Below, in pieces: positions 32,375 through 39,886 of a stretch of DNA of 43,892 nucleotides (position 1 is its first letter; the number at the start of each line of letters is the position of its first letter). The position numbers and the translations under genes were made by a program. The notes beneath the pieces are model-generated. The model saw only the letters and a list, made by a program, of their open reading frames with translations, did not search any database and was not told the DNA's origin. Source of the DNA: a virus; the IMG/VR virus record IMGVR_UViG_3300020203_000717, positions 1 to 43,892 of that record, one strand, 5' to 3'.

Positions 32375-32401
32375 TTTTTTCATTGACCGGGGCTTTCAGA
32401 A

Positions 32402-32482
32402 TTCTAAATAGAGGTGGGTACTTTCTCCCACTTCTATTAGAGAATTTCTAAATAGAGATGGGTACTTTCTCCCACTTCTATT
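32402..32482 (+). repeat. Tandem promoter-hairpin units (two 37-bp copies)
   Basis: Two 37-bp copies (32402-32438 and 32446-32482), one mismatch apart. Each starts TTCTAAATAGAG, which contains CTAAATA, and folds into a 12-bp stem (AATAGAGGTGGG with CCCACTTCTATT; one G-T pair in copy 1) around an 8-base loop. They lie between gp19 and HEG-D and could combine late promoters with 3'-end or processing hairpins. Confidence 0.8.
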
Positions 32483-32491
32483 GGAAATATT

Positions 32492-33940
32492 ATGGATACT
32501 CTCGCTTTCATCACCAAATCTCGTAAACGGCACGGGACTAGATTTTCCTATGACCGGGCGATTTACGTTAACGCCAAGACCAAGATTATTATCACGTGTA
32601 CGAAACATGGGGATTTTACTATTATTCCCAGAGCACACCCCAAAGGAAAGGGTGGGTGTCCCACGTGTAGATATGTGATGTCGGCGGAAACTCAGACGGA
32701 CTCACTGGAATCATTCGTGGAGAAGGCCAGTGTCCACCACGGAATGTTTTATTCATATCCCAATGATGCTCTTTCCGTACGTGAGTATGTTAAGATCATT
32801 TGTCCTCATCACGGTTTGTTTTCCCAAAAACGGTACACCCATCTTTCCGGCGGAGGATGTAGAAAATGTGGTATTGATAGAAGAAAATTGAAAAACCTTC
32901 TTCCCGTGAATATGGTATTAACGAAATTTCATCAAGTTCACGGAGATCGTTATGATTATTCTCGAATGGTATATTTCGGAGTAGGGAATAAAATTGAAAT
33001 CATTTGTCCGGTTCATGGATCGTTTTGGCAAACTCCTGATGGACATGTAGCTAATTCCGGATGCCAGCGATGTTCCCGTTGGGGAGCCTCCAAGGGCGAG
33101 CGTGAAATTATTTCTCATTTCACCGCATTCAATCCCGTTTCTTCGGTTCGTGGATTGATCGGGGGGAAACGGACCGGATATGAGATCGATATCTGGTTTC
33201 CCGACCACCTATTGGGTATCGAATTTTGTGGAATCCATTGGCACAGTGAACGGTATAAACCGCGAAATTATCATCGGGATAAGATGATAGCGGTGAATGA
33301 AATCGGAGGCAGATTGATCACCGTGTTCGAGGACGAATGGACCGATCATCCCGATTTGGTTATTCGTCATATTTCTCACGCTTTGGGAAAAACCCAAATC
33401 GGGGTGGGAGCCCGGAAGTGCCGTATCGAGGAGATATCGACATCCGAGGGGAATGTTTTTCTCAATCAGAACCATTTGCAAAACGCCGGAAAGGGTAGTC
33501 TCCTATACGGGGGATACTACGATGATCGTTTAATCGGGGTGATGAAATTCGGTCCCCCGGGGAGACAATCGTCGAAACATCAATGGGAGCTTCGTCGATT
33601 CGCGACCGATGGGAAAACCTACCCGGGCTTGGCTTCTCGGATGTTTACTCGGTTCCGGAAGGACCATGATCCATCATCGGTCGTCACCTTTACAGACCTT
33701 CGTTGGTTTCGGGGTGACACTTACAAACATATGGGTTTCATCGACGACGGGTTTATTTCCCCGGACTATTCATATGTCCGGGGGAACACGAGGACTCACA
33801 AATCCTCGTGGCGAAAATCCGAGATTCGGCGCAAACACCCGGAACTCTCTCATTTGACCGAGAGTCAGGCTACGGCTCAACTGGGTATGGGGCGCATTTA
33901 TGATTGCGGAAAACTACGACACGTTTGGATCAAACCCTAA
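32492..33940 (+). CDS. Homing endonuclease, Vsr-like/EDxHD type (HEG-D)
   Basis: A 482-residue family member, the only one of the five on the plus strand. Its zinc-ribbon units are CTKHGDFTI...GGCPTC, CPHHGLFSQ...GGCRKC and CPVHGSFWQ...SGCQRC. The nuclease is SKGEREIISHF, YEIDIWFPDHLLGIEFCGIH, WH. The C-terminal GNAT/Mom-like part has LIGVMKFGPPGRQ, ATDGKTYPGLASRMFTRF, TFTDLRWFRGDTYKHMGFID, ending IYDCGKLRHVWIKP. It directly follows gp19 and the duplicated promoter-hairpin, so it is probably expressed late with gp19. The ribosome site is weak (TTGGAAAT). Its 3' end overlaps the convergent 113-residue gene by 27 bases, evidence of insertion against that gene's end. Confidence 0.85.
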   Translation: MDTLAFITKSRKRHGTRFSYDRAIYVNAKTKIIITCTKHGDFTIIPRAHPKGKGGCPTCRYVMSAETQTDSLESFVEKASVHHGMFYSYPNDALSVREYVKIICPHHGLFSQKRYTHLSGGGCRKCGIDRRKLKNLLPVNMVLTKFHQVHGDRYDYSRMVYFGVGNKIEIICPVHGSFWQTPDGHVANSGCQRCSRWGASKGEREIISHFTAFNPVSSVRGLIGGKRTGYEIDIWFPDHLLGIEFCGIHWHSERYKPRNYHRDKMIAVNEIGGRLITVFEDEWTDHPDLVIRHISHALGKTQIGVGARKCRIEEISTSEGNVFLNQNHLQNAGKGSLLYGGYYDDRLIGVMKFGPPGRQSSKHQWELRRFATDGKTYPGLASRMFTRFRKDHDPSSVVTFTDLRWFRGDTYKHMGFIDDGFISPDYSYVRGNTRTHKSSWRKSEIRRKHPELSHLTESQATAQLGMGRIYDCGKLRHVWIKP

Positions 33941-34255
33941 CTCTGGGTTGATGGGGTTGAGGGAAGCGATGGCTTTCTCGATTGCAGTCGCGGACTGCAC
34001 CCAACTATCGTCATGGTGTTTCGGCGGATTGCATCCAATGAACGCCGCTTCAAATCGCGCCGCTTCCCTGCACGCGAGGAAACCACGTTCGTACTCGGGG
34101 GAGGCGGAGAGAGCGGCGCGGGCGTGTTTGCGGTGGGCGGCCTTGACGGCTTCGGGCTGATCTTCCCAGCGAGGGTCTGGAACGCCCGCAGGCGGTGAAA
34201 ACCCATCGCAAAGGAACAGTGCCTCAGCCACGCGCTCCACCTCTTCTCTGGTCAT
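33914..34255 (-). CDS. Unknown 113-residue protein
   Basis: A helical, Ala/Glu/Arg-rich protein (MTREEVERVAEALFLCDGF, then DPRWEDQPEAVKAAHRKHAR, ACREAARFEAAFIGC). It resembles small bacterial or prophage proteins rather than T4 core products, but no family is recognised. The start overlaps the stop of a 17-residue frame (ATGA). It is the last gene of a four-gene minus-strand group. Its 3' end overlaps HEG-D by 27 bases, so the C-terminus may have been altered by the insertion. Confidence 0.55.
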   Translation of the reverse strand: MTREEVERVAEALFLCDGFSPPAGVPDPRWEDQPEAVKAAHRKHARAALSASPEYERGFLACREAARFEAAFIGCNPPKHHDDSWVQSATAIEKAIASLNPINPELGFDPNVS

Positions 34256-34305
34256 CTCACAAAATCCTCCTTGATGTAGCGCACCAGATCGGCGCGTCGG
34301 GTCAT
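34252..34305 (-). CDS. 17-residue frame, possible leader peptide
   Basis: MTRRADLVRYIKEDFVR, stop. It ends by ATGA overlap with the 113-residue gene and supplies that gene's AAGGAGG ribosome site inside its own codons. It may exist only to couple translation. Confidence 0.35.
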   Translation of the reverse strand: MTRRADLVRYIKEDFVR

Positions 34306-34309
34306 GGTT

Positions 34310-34477
34310 TCACTCCGTGTTTTGACGTAAATGCTCACGATCCTTTAGAAGCATGTCACTGAGGATGCCCATCGCGTCGTATTCTTCCTGATACTTCCCG
34401 GCCTGTCGAAGCTTGTAGAATTCCACATAGAGGCTTGCTACAGCCGTCTCTAGCGGGGTTGGTGGGGGATTCCCCAT
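34310..34477 (-). CDS. Small unknown protein (55 residues)
   Basis: The protein opens MGNPPPTPLETAVASLYVEF and continues YKLRQAGKYQEEYDAMGILS to a helical, charged end. It is a short Pro-led segment followed by an amphipathic helix. Upstream GAAGGAAC lies about 8 bases before the ATG. It sits between the 51-residue gene and the 17-residue frame on the same strand. Function unknown. Confidence 0.5.
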   Translation of the reverse strand: MGNPPPTPLETAVASLYVEFYKLRQAGKYQEEYDAMGILSDMLLKDREHLRQNTE

Positions 34478-34490
34478 CACTTTAGTTCCT

Positions 34491-34646
34491 TCACGTGGGT
34501 GTCACAACTGTACACTCGGACTCAATCTCGAAATCAACATCGAACGTGTTGGGATTGATCGAAATACTCATAATCTTCATGTTGATCTCGCTCATACCCA
34601 ACGCAGATTCCAACCCCTCCAACGTGCATGTAAGTTTCAATTTCAT
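34491..34646 (-). CDS. Small unknown protein (51 residues)
   Basis: MKLKLTCTLEGLESALGMSE, then a strand-rich end (MKIMSISINPNTFDVDFEIE). It has a strong AGGAG ribosome site 8 bases upstream. It is the first of the four small genes and lies downstream of a hairpin and a late promoter core. Function unknown; the sequence looks like a compact beta-hairpin domain. Confidence 0.5.
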   Translation of the reverse strand: MKLKLTCTLEGLESALGMSEINMKIMSISINPNTFDVDFEIESECTVVTPT

Positions 34647-34671
34647 GATCTATCTCCTGTTATTTGAAAAT

Positions 34672-34703
34672 GAAAAAGGCGAGAACCATTTCTGGTCTCG
34701 CCT
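34672..34703 (-). terminator. Intrinsic terminator or attenuator hairpin (minus strand)
   Basis: AGGCGAGA pairs with TCTCGCCT, with two further G-C pairs beyond a single-base bulge and a 6-base loop. On the minus strand the stem is followed by TTTTTCA. It lies downstream of HEG-E and upstream of the 51-residue gene, and also downstream of a CTAAATA core, so it could attenuate that promoter. Confidence 0.65.
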
Positions 34704-34760
34704 CTTCCGAGCGAATCGCCCCCTTTCCGGGTGTCCTTTCGGACTTGCTAGAGTTACATA

Positions 34761-34767
34761 TATTTAG
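34761..34767 (-). promoter_or_regulatory. Putative late promoter core (CTAAATA)
   Basis: CTAAATATA on the minus strand between HEG-E and the small genes, 115 bases before the 51-residue gene. The terminator-like hairpin lies between promoter and gene. Confidence 0.45.
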
Positions 34768-34836
34768 GGGCTTTGATCTTGTCCGGTCCGCGCGGATTCA
34801 GGATTCGTCCAGAAAGGGCCGTGAATTTCAGCGATT

Positions 34837-36774
34837 TCACTCGGACGACCACATCAGGCGATGCTTACCACAATCCCAGATTTTATGATACCCCAGCGTT
34901 CGCATCATCTCAGATTTGGTCTGATTCATCTCACCGAGTTGTTCTTGAAGTTCTTGTTTATTGAACGAACGTCTATGATAGCGTTGACGAAAATTGGTCC
35001 AGAACATCGCCGGAACGGTCGCCCCGTCCATTACGAATCCCGAAATGGATTTGAATTCCCCCGTGAACCATCTACGGTCCACAAACGCGACGACTTGATT
35101 GAATTGATATTCCCGGACTGCCCATCGGAACATGCGCGAACCCAGACCGGGATGATTCCGCCCGTCCGTGACGAAGCGTTTCATCTCGATCAACTCGGTC
35201 TTCCCTCGTTCATCACTGGGTGAGCCGAAGGTCATACACGCGATCAGTTGATCCCCGTCTAGGGCTCCGATTTGAATATTACCGGGACGACCCGCCCCGA
35301 GTAAATGATGCTCTTGGAGAAATGGTTTCGCCCTATTCCAATCGATTTGTTCAATCCGAGCCTTTCTCGCGAATATTCCTCGGGGAGATTTTCCAAGGAA
35401 GTGACGAAGGGTGGATTTCACTATGGATTTTTGGTTGATCCATTCGTCCTCGAAGATGGAAATCAAACGAAACCCCTTGGCTTCACAGGCGAGGTGTTTA
35501 TCGAGGTGTTTGTTCATCCAATGCTTATCCTGCTGGGGATATGCTTTCTTCGGCGCGTTACTGTGCCAATAAAGTCCGTGGTGTTCGATGGCGATTTTCA
35601 GGTCGGGAATCAGAATATCGACATCGCGACGATCATCGAATATCTTCTGATGCCGTTTGACCCTATCCTCCCCGATCAGTCCCACGATGAATTCCACGAT
35701 CTCATCTTCGGCCCGCGATTTGTTCGAGAAACACTCCGGACATCCCTGTCCCTGTTGATGGTAATGGGCGTTGACCGTGAAATACGAATGTTCAGGACAC
35801 AATACCGTGATGGTTCCAAAAATACCCCCGTATTGGGTATCCGTATAGTCATACCGTTGCTTGTGAATATCCGAGACCATCGTCAAGTAGGATTCTCGGG
35901 TATGTCCCCGTTTTTCCACTGCACATCGAGGGCAACCCTGTCCCGCAAGATGCGCGTAGGGGAGTTGTTCGAATATCCCATGCGATCCACAGAGAATCTT
36001 TACCTTATCAACCATTCCCTTATATTCAACACTATCGTATCCATACGCGGAATGAATCTCTTGGGCATCACGAATGAAGTTTTCCCGACGCTGTTCTAGC
36101 GAACCATACATATCATCGTTCCGGGAGACTCGAAGACTGGATAATTTTTCCCGAACCGAATTGGCCTTCGACGCCACCGCGTATCCATATCGTTGGAGAT
36201 TAGTCTCTTCCGTACGAGCCCGAATTTCAGCAACCTGTCCGGGATTTGCCTTGCCATATCGGGCGATCATTCCCCCTTCCCGGGCCTCAATATCAGAGAG
36301 CATCGAGGTCCGTCCGTGTCGTGCAAGCATAGTCGCGGTTCGCTTATCATTGACTGATTTCGCGGCGGAAACGTTTCGAGTGCCATATTTCTTCAACACT
36401 GTAATCTCACGACGACGATTTGCTTCTGCTTTATCCTCCGGGGTATGCGTTTGTCTCGTAAGACGGACCTTGTGTCCTATTTCTTGCATGAAGCATTCAC
36501 ATACCTTACCTCTTCCGCAATACCCAAATCCTTCCGTGATATTGATCCAACGCCGAATTTTCCCCCGCTCGCATATCACCGGGTTCCCCGGATTCAATAC
36601 CGTATAGATTCGCGAAGGCACCCCCACTTGTTCGGGAAGGTCGGCGGTTCGTCGGGTAATTTCTTGATACAGGACCGCATTTCGAGTCACGGCCCGAGCA
36701 TAATTCTTCGGCCCCGCCGTCTCGACCAGCTTCCGCAGATCGTCTTCGAAATTCATCCCATGTAGGTATGACAT
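34837..36774 (-). CDS. Homing endonuclease, Vsr-like/EDxHD type (HEG-E)
   Basis: About 645 residues from ATG 36774; a further ATG at 36756 is possible. N-terminal repeats of the KKYGTRNV/ARHGRTSM/ARYGKANP/QRYGYAVA kind precede zinc-ribbon units (CGSHGIFEQLPYAHLAGQGC, CPEHSYFTV...GCPEC). The nuclease is SRAEDEIVEFI, RDVDILIPDLKIAIEHHGLY, WH; here EHHGLYWH replaces the usual EYxGLYWH. The C-terminal module has VTDGRNHPGLGSRMFRWA and FVDRRWFTGEFKSISGF, ending IWDCGKHRLMWSSE. It is closest to HEG-C and shares a 48-bp identical stretch with it. It lies downstream of gp23 and is separated from it by a strong terminator, so the head operon does not express it freely. Confidence 0.85.
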   Translation of the reverse strand: MSYLHGMNFEDDLRKLVETAGPKNYARAVTRNAVLYQEITRRTADLPEQVGVPSRIYTVLNPGNPVICERGKIRRWINITEGFGYCGRGKVCECFMQEIGHKVRLTRQTHTPEDKAEANRRREITVLKKYGTRNVSAAKSVNDKRTATMLARHGRTSMLSDIEAREGGMIARYGKANPGQVAEIRARTEETNLQRYGYAVASKANSVREKLSSLRVSRNDDMYGSLEQRRENFIRDAQEIHSAYGYDSVEYKGMVDKVKILCGSHGIFEQLPYAHLAGQGCPRCAVEKRGHTRESYLTMVSDIHKQRYDYTDTQYGGIFGTITVLCPEHSYFTVNAHYHQQGQGCPECFSNKSRAEDEIVEFIVGLIGEDRVKRHQKIFDDRRDVDILIPDLKIAIEHHGLYWHSNAPKKAYPQQDKHWMNKHLDKHLACEAKGFRLISIFEDEWINQKSIVKSTLRHFLGKSPRGIFARKARIEQIDWNRAKPFLQEHHLLGAGRPGNIQIGALDGDQLIACMTFGSPSDERGKTELIEMKRFVTDGRNHPGLGSRMFRWAVREYQFNQVVAFVDRRWFTGEFKSISGFVMDGATVPAMFWTNFRQRYHRRSFNKQELQEQLGEMNQTKSEMMRTLGYHKIWDCGKHRLMWSSE

Positions 36775-36790
36775 CAAACTGGATGAAGCA

Positions 36791-36822
36791 ACAAAAAAGA
36801 CCTCCGAGGAGGTCTTTTTTGT
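36791..36822. terminator. Strong bidirectional intrinsic terminator after gp23
   Basis: ACAAAAAAGACCTCC pairs with GGAGGTCTTTTTTGT around a 2-base loop. The A-run and T-run allow termination in both directions. It ends the gp20-gp23 head operon on the minus strand, 30 bases beyond the gp23 stop. Confidence 0.9.
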
Positions 36823-36851
36823 AAATTTCTCAATTTCTCAAACTGCTCAGC

Positions 36852-38075
36852 TTACATCCAAGTGAGGTTGCCGGAGTTGATACCGACCGTTCCCAGATAG
36901 TCCTTGGAATTACCCAAGCTGGAAGCGGTGTTCGTGAACTGCACATATCCGTATCTGGAATAAAATGAGGTCACAAATTCGAACGTGTTCGGATCGACAA
37001 CCACACCGTGCGTGGTCAGCGGTACGTACGGGCAATAGAAGGTGGCTGCGTCGATCTCAGACGGACCCTTGTAACCGATGAGAATCGGTGTGGAGTCATC
37101 TGCGTAGGTATCGACGAAGAGCTTCATCGCGTTGTTCATTGTGCCGACGTACTTGTTGTTCGTCGGAGCTTCGAAGTTGCCTTCGACGGTACGAACGAAC
37201 GCGCTTGCACGAGCGGATTCAAGAATCGTCAGGACGGTCGGGGAAACGACTGCCCAGTTGCCCTTACCACGACGGGTGCGGGTGGCGATCTTGTTGGCTT
37301 CGCGGTTCATCAACACTGCGAGAGCAGCGAAGTAGTCCACGATGGAGTTCGGCTGGCCGGTAGCAGCGGCAATGTCGAACGTGTTCACTGCGGCAGCCGG
37401 AGGCGGAAGCGCACGGAGCGAGCGGAGGATTTCCTGATCGATTTCGACCACGATTTCCTGAGCGACTGCGTTCACCAGTTCCTCTTCAACGTCCACACCG
37501 TACTGGTTGCTGGCGTCGGTCTGTGCTTCCACAGTCCAACGAGCGGCCAAACGACGAGTGCGGGCATCGACCGTCTGCTTGAGCATCTCAAGCTTCAAGA
37601 CGTTACCCGGAACGCCTTCCAATTGCGCCGTGAGCGCACCGGCAGGCATTGCGGCGTTCTGGTTACCCGAGAGCGCAACCGCGAGATCACGAACGTGCAA
37701 CGGGGCCATTGCTTCCTCACCGCCGATTACGCCAGCGGTCGCAACGGTGTTGCCATACGTGTAACGCATGGTCATGATCTGAGCAGTCGGACCCGGCATC
37801 GGCTGAACACCGACGATTTCATTCGCAATCACGTTCGGCAGAACGCGGCGGATGATCGGCAGAATCACCTTGTTGAGGGTCGCGATGTTTCCGGTGGAAA
37901 CCGCCGAAGCCGACGCATTTTCCATCAGCATACGCTGGCGGGAAACGTAATCGTTCCGGGTGGAATCCAAGCACAAGCTCAGAATACGAGCCTGCTTCTT
38001 GTTCAATCCCTCGCAGAGGACATCCTTGATTGCCATCCACTTCGTGTCGGGAGTCATCTTAGCTACATGCACCAT
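36852..38075 (-). CDS. 23: Major capsid protein gp23
   Basis: A 407-residue HK97-fold capsid protein of the T4 type. The signature stretch is present: VLPNVIANEIVGVQPMPGPT, AQIMTMRYTYG, then GVDVEEELVNAVAQEIVVEI, the central GKGNWAVVSPTVLTIL, FVDTYADDSTPILIGYKGPS and the C-terminal AATFYCPYVPLTTHGVVVDP with SFYSRYGYV. It is shorter than T4 gp23 (521), mainly from a shorter N-terminus and insertion domain, so prohead cleavage by gp21 probably removes little. AGGAG lies 11 bases before the ATG, and a CTAAATA core is 37 bases upstream. It is the last gene of the head operon, with a strong terminator behind it. Confidence 0.95.
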   Translation of the reverse strand: MVHVAKMTPDTKWMAIKDVLCEGLNKKQARILSLCLDSTRNDYVSRQRMLMENASASAVSTGNIATLNKVILPIIRRVLPNVIANEIVGVQPMPGPTAQIMTMRYTYGNTVATAGVIGGEEAMAPLHVRDLAVALSGNQNAAMPAGALTAQLEGVPGNVLKLEMLKQTVDARTRRLAARWTVEAQTDASNQYGVDVEEELVNAVAQEIVVEIDQEILRSLRALPPPAAAVNTFDIAAATGQPNSIVDYFAALAVLMNREANKIATRTRRGKGNWAVVSPTVLTILESARASAFVRTVEGNFEAPTNNKYVGTMNNAMKLFVDTYADDSTPILIGYKGPSEIDAATFYCPYVPLTTHGVVVDPNTFEFVTSFYSRYGYVQFTNTASSLGNSKDYLGTVGINSGNLTWM

Positions 38076-38111
38076 TGTCTTTTTTCTCCTACTTAGACTT
38101 CGGTTCCATTT

Positions 38112-38118
38112 TATTTAG
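38112..38118 (-). promoter_or_regulatory. Putative late promoter core (CTAAATA) for gp23
   Basis: CTAAATAAAAT on the minus strand between gp22 and gp23, 37 bases before the capsid ATG. It gives the most abundant virion protein its own promoter, as in T4. Confidence 0.6.
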
Positions 38119-38154
38119 AAACCACTGTTGAAAAACCTGTCAAAACCCCTGTTT

Positions 38155-39231
38155 TTAGCGTCCCATTCCGGCAAGACGACGAATGTCCACCAAATCGGAA
38201 TCCTCCACTTCGACTTCCTCGGTCAAAGAGGGCTTCGATTCCTGACTGTCACCAGTCCGGAGGCGAATCGTCTTTTCCGTGATCGTTTTCTTCTGGGAGG
38301 GGACCGTCCCCTCGTTCAGGAATTCCGGAAGGAACTTCGAGAAATTCCGCTTCATTGCATCGACGCTGGTGCAAGACTCCAACACGGTACGCATCTTGTT
38401 CCTTGCATCGCCCTTGAGCGTGCTGAGGAGGTGCGTCCGGGTCCGGGCCAGTGCCACAGATTCGGTGAGCTTCTTGTGCGCGGCAGTTGCGATTGCAGCC
38501 TGTTGGACGGCTTCGTCTACGCGCTTCTTCGCTTCGATCTTGATCTTCACGTTCGACTCCGAAAGAGCCTTCGTCTTTGCGGCGAGATCACGAACTTCCG
38601 TATTCGTATTGAAGAAGTGGCGACGGTAGACCGAGTTGAACGCCTCGAAGATTTCCCGACCAAAGTCGGCTTCGTTGGCGGCCTTGATCTCGTTCCGGAG
38701 TTCGCCGAGCATGTCCTTGACGGTCTTTTCCAAGAACATCTCCAACACCAGTGCGGTCTTCTTCTTGAGTTCCTCTTCCATCCGCGCGTAACGGGTCTTC
38801 GACTCATTGATCGCGGACAGGTATGCACGACGGTTCGTACGCACGTCGTCGTGCAGTTCGCTCATTTCCTTCTTGATGATCTGCTCCACGGCGGATTCGA
38901 TGACGTTCACGCGCTTTGTGTATTCCGTCTTCAACGCCTTCTCGATTCCCGAGGCACGCTCGGCGAGGGTCTTCTTCATGGCGGCAACCTCTTCGGTTCC
39001 CTCCTTCAACTCCTTCACGTGCGGTGCGATCTCCGAGGCCATCCACTTCTCCATAGCCTCGTGGAGGTCCTTCTCACTGTCCTTGAACTGCTGAACGAGT
39101 TCACCACGGACACGCTTTTCCGCCTCTGCCTCGACCAACTTGATCGAGTTCTGGAAAGCCGCCGTAAGTGCCTTCTTCGTTTCCTCAGAGAGAACCTCGC
39201 TGCTGAGTAGCTTCTTCAATGCCTCATCCAT
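38155..39231 (-). CDS. 22: Prohead core scaffolding protein gp22
   Basis: About 358 residues from ATG 39231, highly charged and almost entirely helical. Heptad-like coiled coils run through KLVEAEAEKRVRGELVQQFK, AAMKKTLAERASGIEKALK, KTRYARMEEELKKKTALVLE and VKIKIEAKKRVDEAVQQAAI. It forms the internal scaffold around which gp23 assembles and is degraded by gp21 during maturation. It starts 4 bases after the gp21 stop, with GGGAGA overlapping that stop. An earlier frame start (39336) would overlap gp21 by 100 bases and add an arginine/serine-rich non-helical stretch, so it was rejected. Its position between gp21 and gp23 is as in T4. Confidence 0.88.
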   Translation of the reverse strand: MDEALKKLLSSEVLSEETKKALTAAFQNSIKLVEAEAEKRVRGELVQQFKDSEKDLHEAMEKWMASEIAPHVKELKEGTEEVAAMKKTLAERASGIEKALKTEYTKRVNVIESAVEQIIKKEMSELHDDVRTNRRAYLSAINESKTRYARMEEELKKKTALVLEMFLEKTVKDMLGELRNEIKAANEADFGREIFEAFNSVYRRHFFNTNTEVRDLAAKTKALSESNVKIKIEAKKRVDEAVQQAAIATAAHKKLTESVALARTRTHLLSTLKGDARNKMRTVLESCTSVDAMKRNFSKFLPEFLNEGTVPSQKKTITEKTIRLRTGDSQESKPSLTEEVEVEDSDLVDIRRLAGMGR

Positions 39232-39235
39232 GTGC

Positions 39236-39874
39236 TTATCTCCCAAACTTGAACTCGTCCTGAACGCTGACGAGGAACCGGTTGAACTCTTCCGACAAAT
39301 ACTTCTGGGCACCCGCGTCGTCGCGGAGCGCCTCACTCAATTTCACTGATTCCGCGCCGTGCTTATTACGAAGGATCGATTCTGCGAGGCTCGCGCCGGG
39401 GAATGCCTTCGGAGCACTCGGGTTTGCAACGATATCAATCGTGACAATCGCGAAATCCGATACACGACCCGAACCATCGACATTTCCAGAACCACGACTG
39501 GAAACACCAATCTGCATTCCGGCTTCGACGCATCCACGAACGACCTTACCCAAGCCCTCGTTGATCACCCGCATGGTCCCAACACCGTTCGGGCCTTCCA
39601 TGTTGATATCAGTAATCACATGGGAGATTCGGTCGAAATTAATGTTCAAACCCTCCGGATGGTCCAATTCGCCGGGTACTGGTCCGCGCTCGGCGATCTT
39701 CTGCTTCATCGCCGCAACCGCCCTACCAATCTCATCACGGGGATAGTTCCGCCCGTTATGGTTCTGAACATCTCCTTGAATGAAGAGACCCTTCAAATAG
39801 ACGAATCGCCCCTGTTGATCGTTCTCGACCAACAGTGGCTTCATCTCGGGCAGGATCATCTCGGTCAAAAGCAC
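39236..39874 (-). CDS. 21: Prohead core protease gp21
   Basis: A 212-residue serine protease of the T4 prohead protease family (herpesvirus-assemblin-like). It has FVYLKGLFIQGDVQNHNGRN, then YPRDEIGRAV, the catalytic His in PGELDHPEG, and the catalytic Ser in GMQIGVSSRGSGNVDGSG. Next comes VSDFAIVTIDIVANPSAPKA. The enzyme cleaves scaffold and capsid proteins at I/L-x-E sites after assembly. The start is GTG at 39874 with AGAGGAAA 7 bases upstream; an internal ATG lies 5 codons later. It lies 12 bases after the core-protein stop and 4 bases before gp22. Confidence 0.93.
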   Translation of the reverse strand: MLLTEMILPEMKPLLVENDQQGRFVYLKGLFIQGDVQNHNGRNYPRDEIGRAVAAMKQKIAERGPVPGELDHPEGLNINFDRISHVITDINMEGPNGVGTMRVINEGLGKVVRGCVEAGMQIGVSSRGSGNVDGSGRVSDFAIVTIDIVANPSAPKAFPGASLAESILRNKHGAESVKLSEALRDDAGAQKYLSEEFNRFLVSVQDEFKFGR

Positions 39875-39886
39875 AGACGTTTCCTC

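Noticed and set aside
37008-38096. 362-codon plus-strand open frame opposite gp23
   Set aside because: It is antisense to the major capsid gene, with no family match and no start signals.
38128-39210. 360-codon plus-strand open frame opposite gp22
   Set aside because: The Leu/Arg/His-rich product is the antisense of a Lys/Glu-rich coiled-coil gene.
39232-39336. Longer gp22 start
   Set aside because: The extension is in a second frame of gp21 and encodes Arg/Ser-rich sequence unlike the gp22 coiled coil. The ATG at 39231 has GGGAGA upstream.
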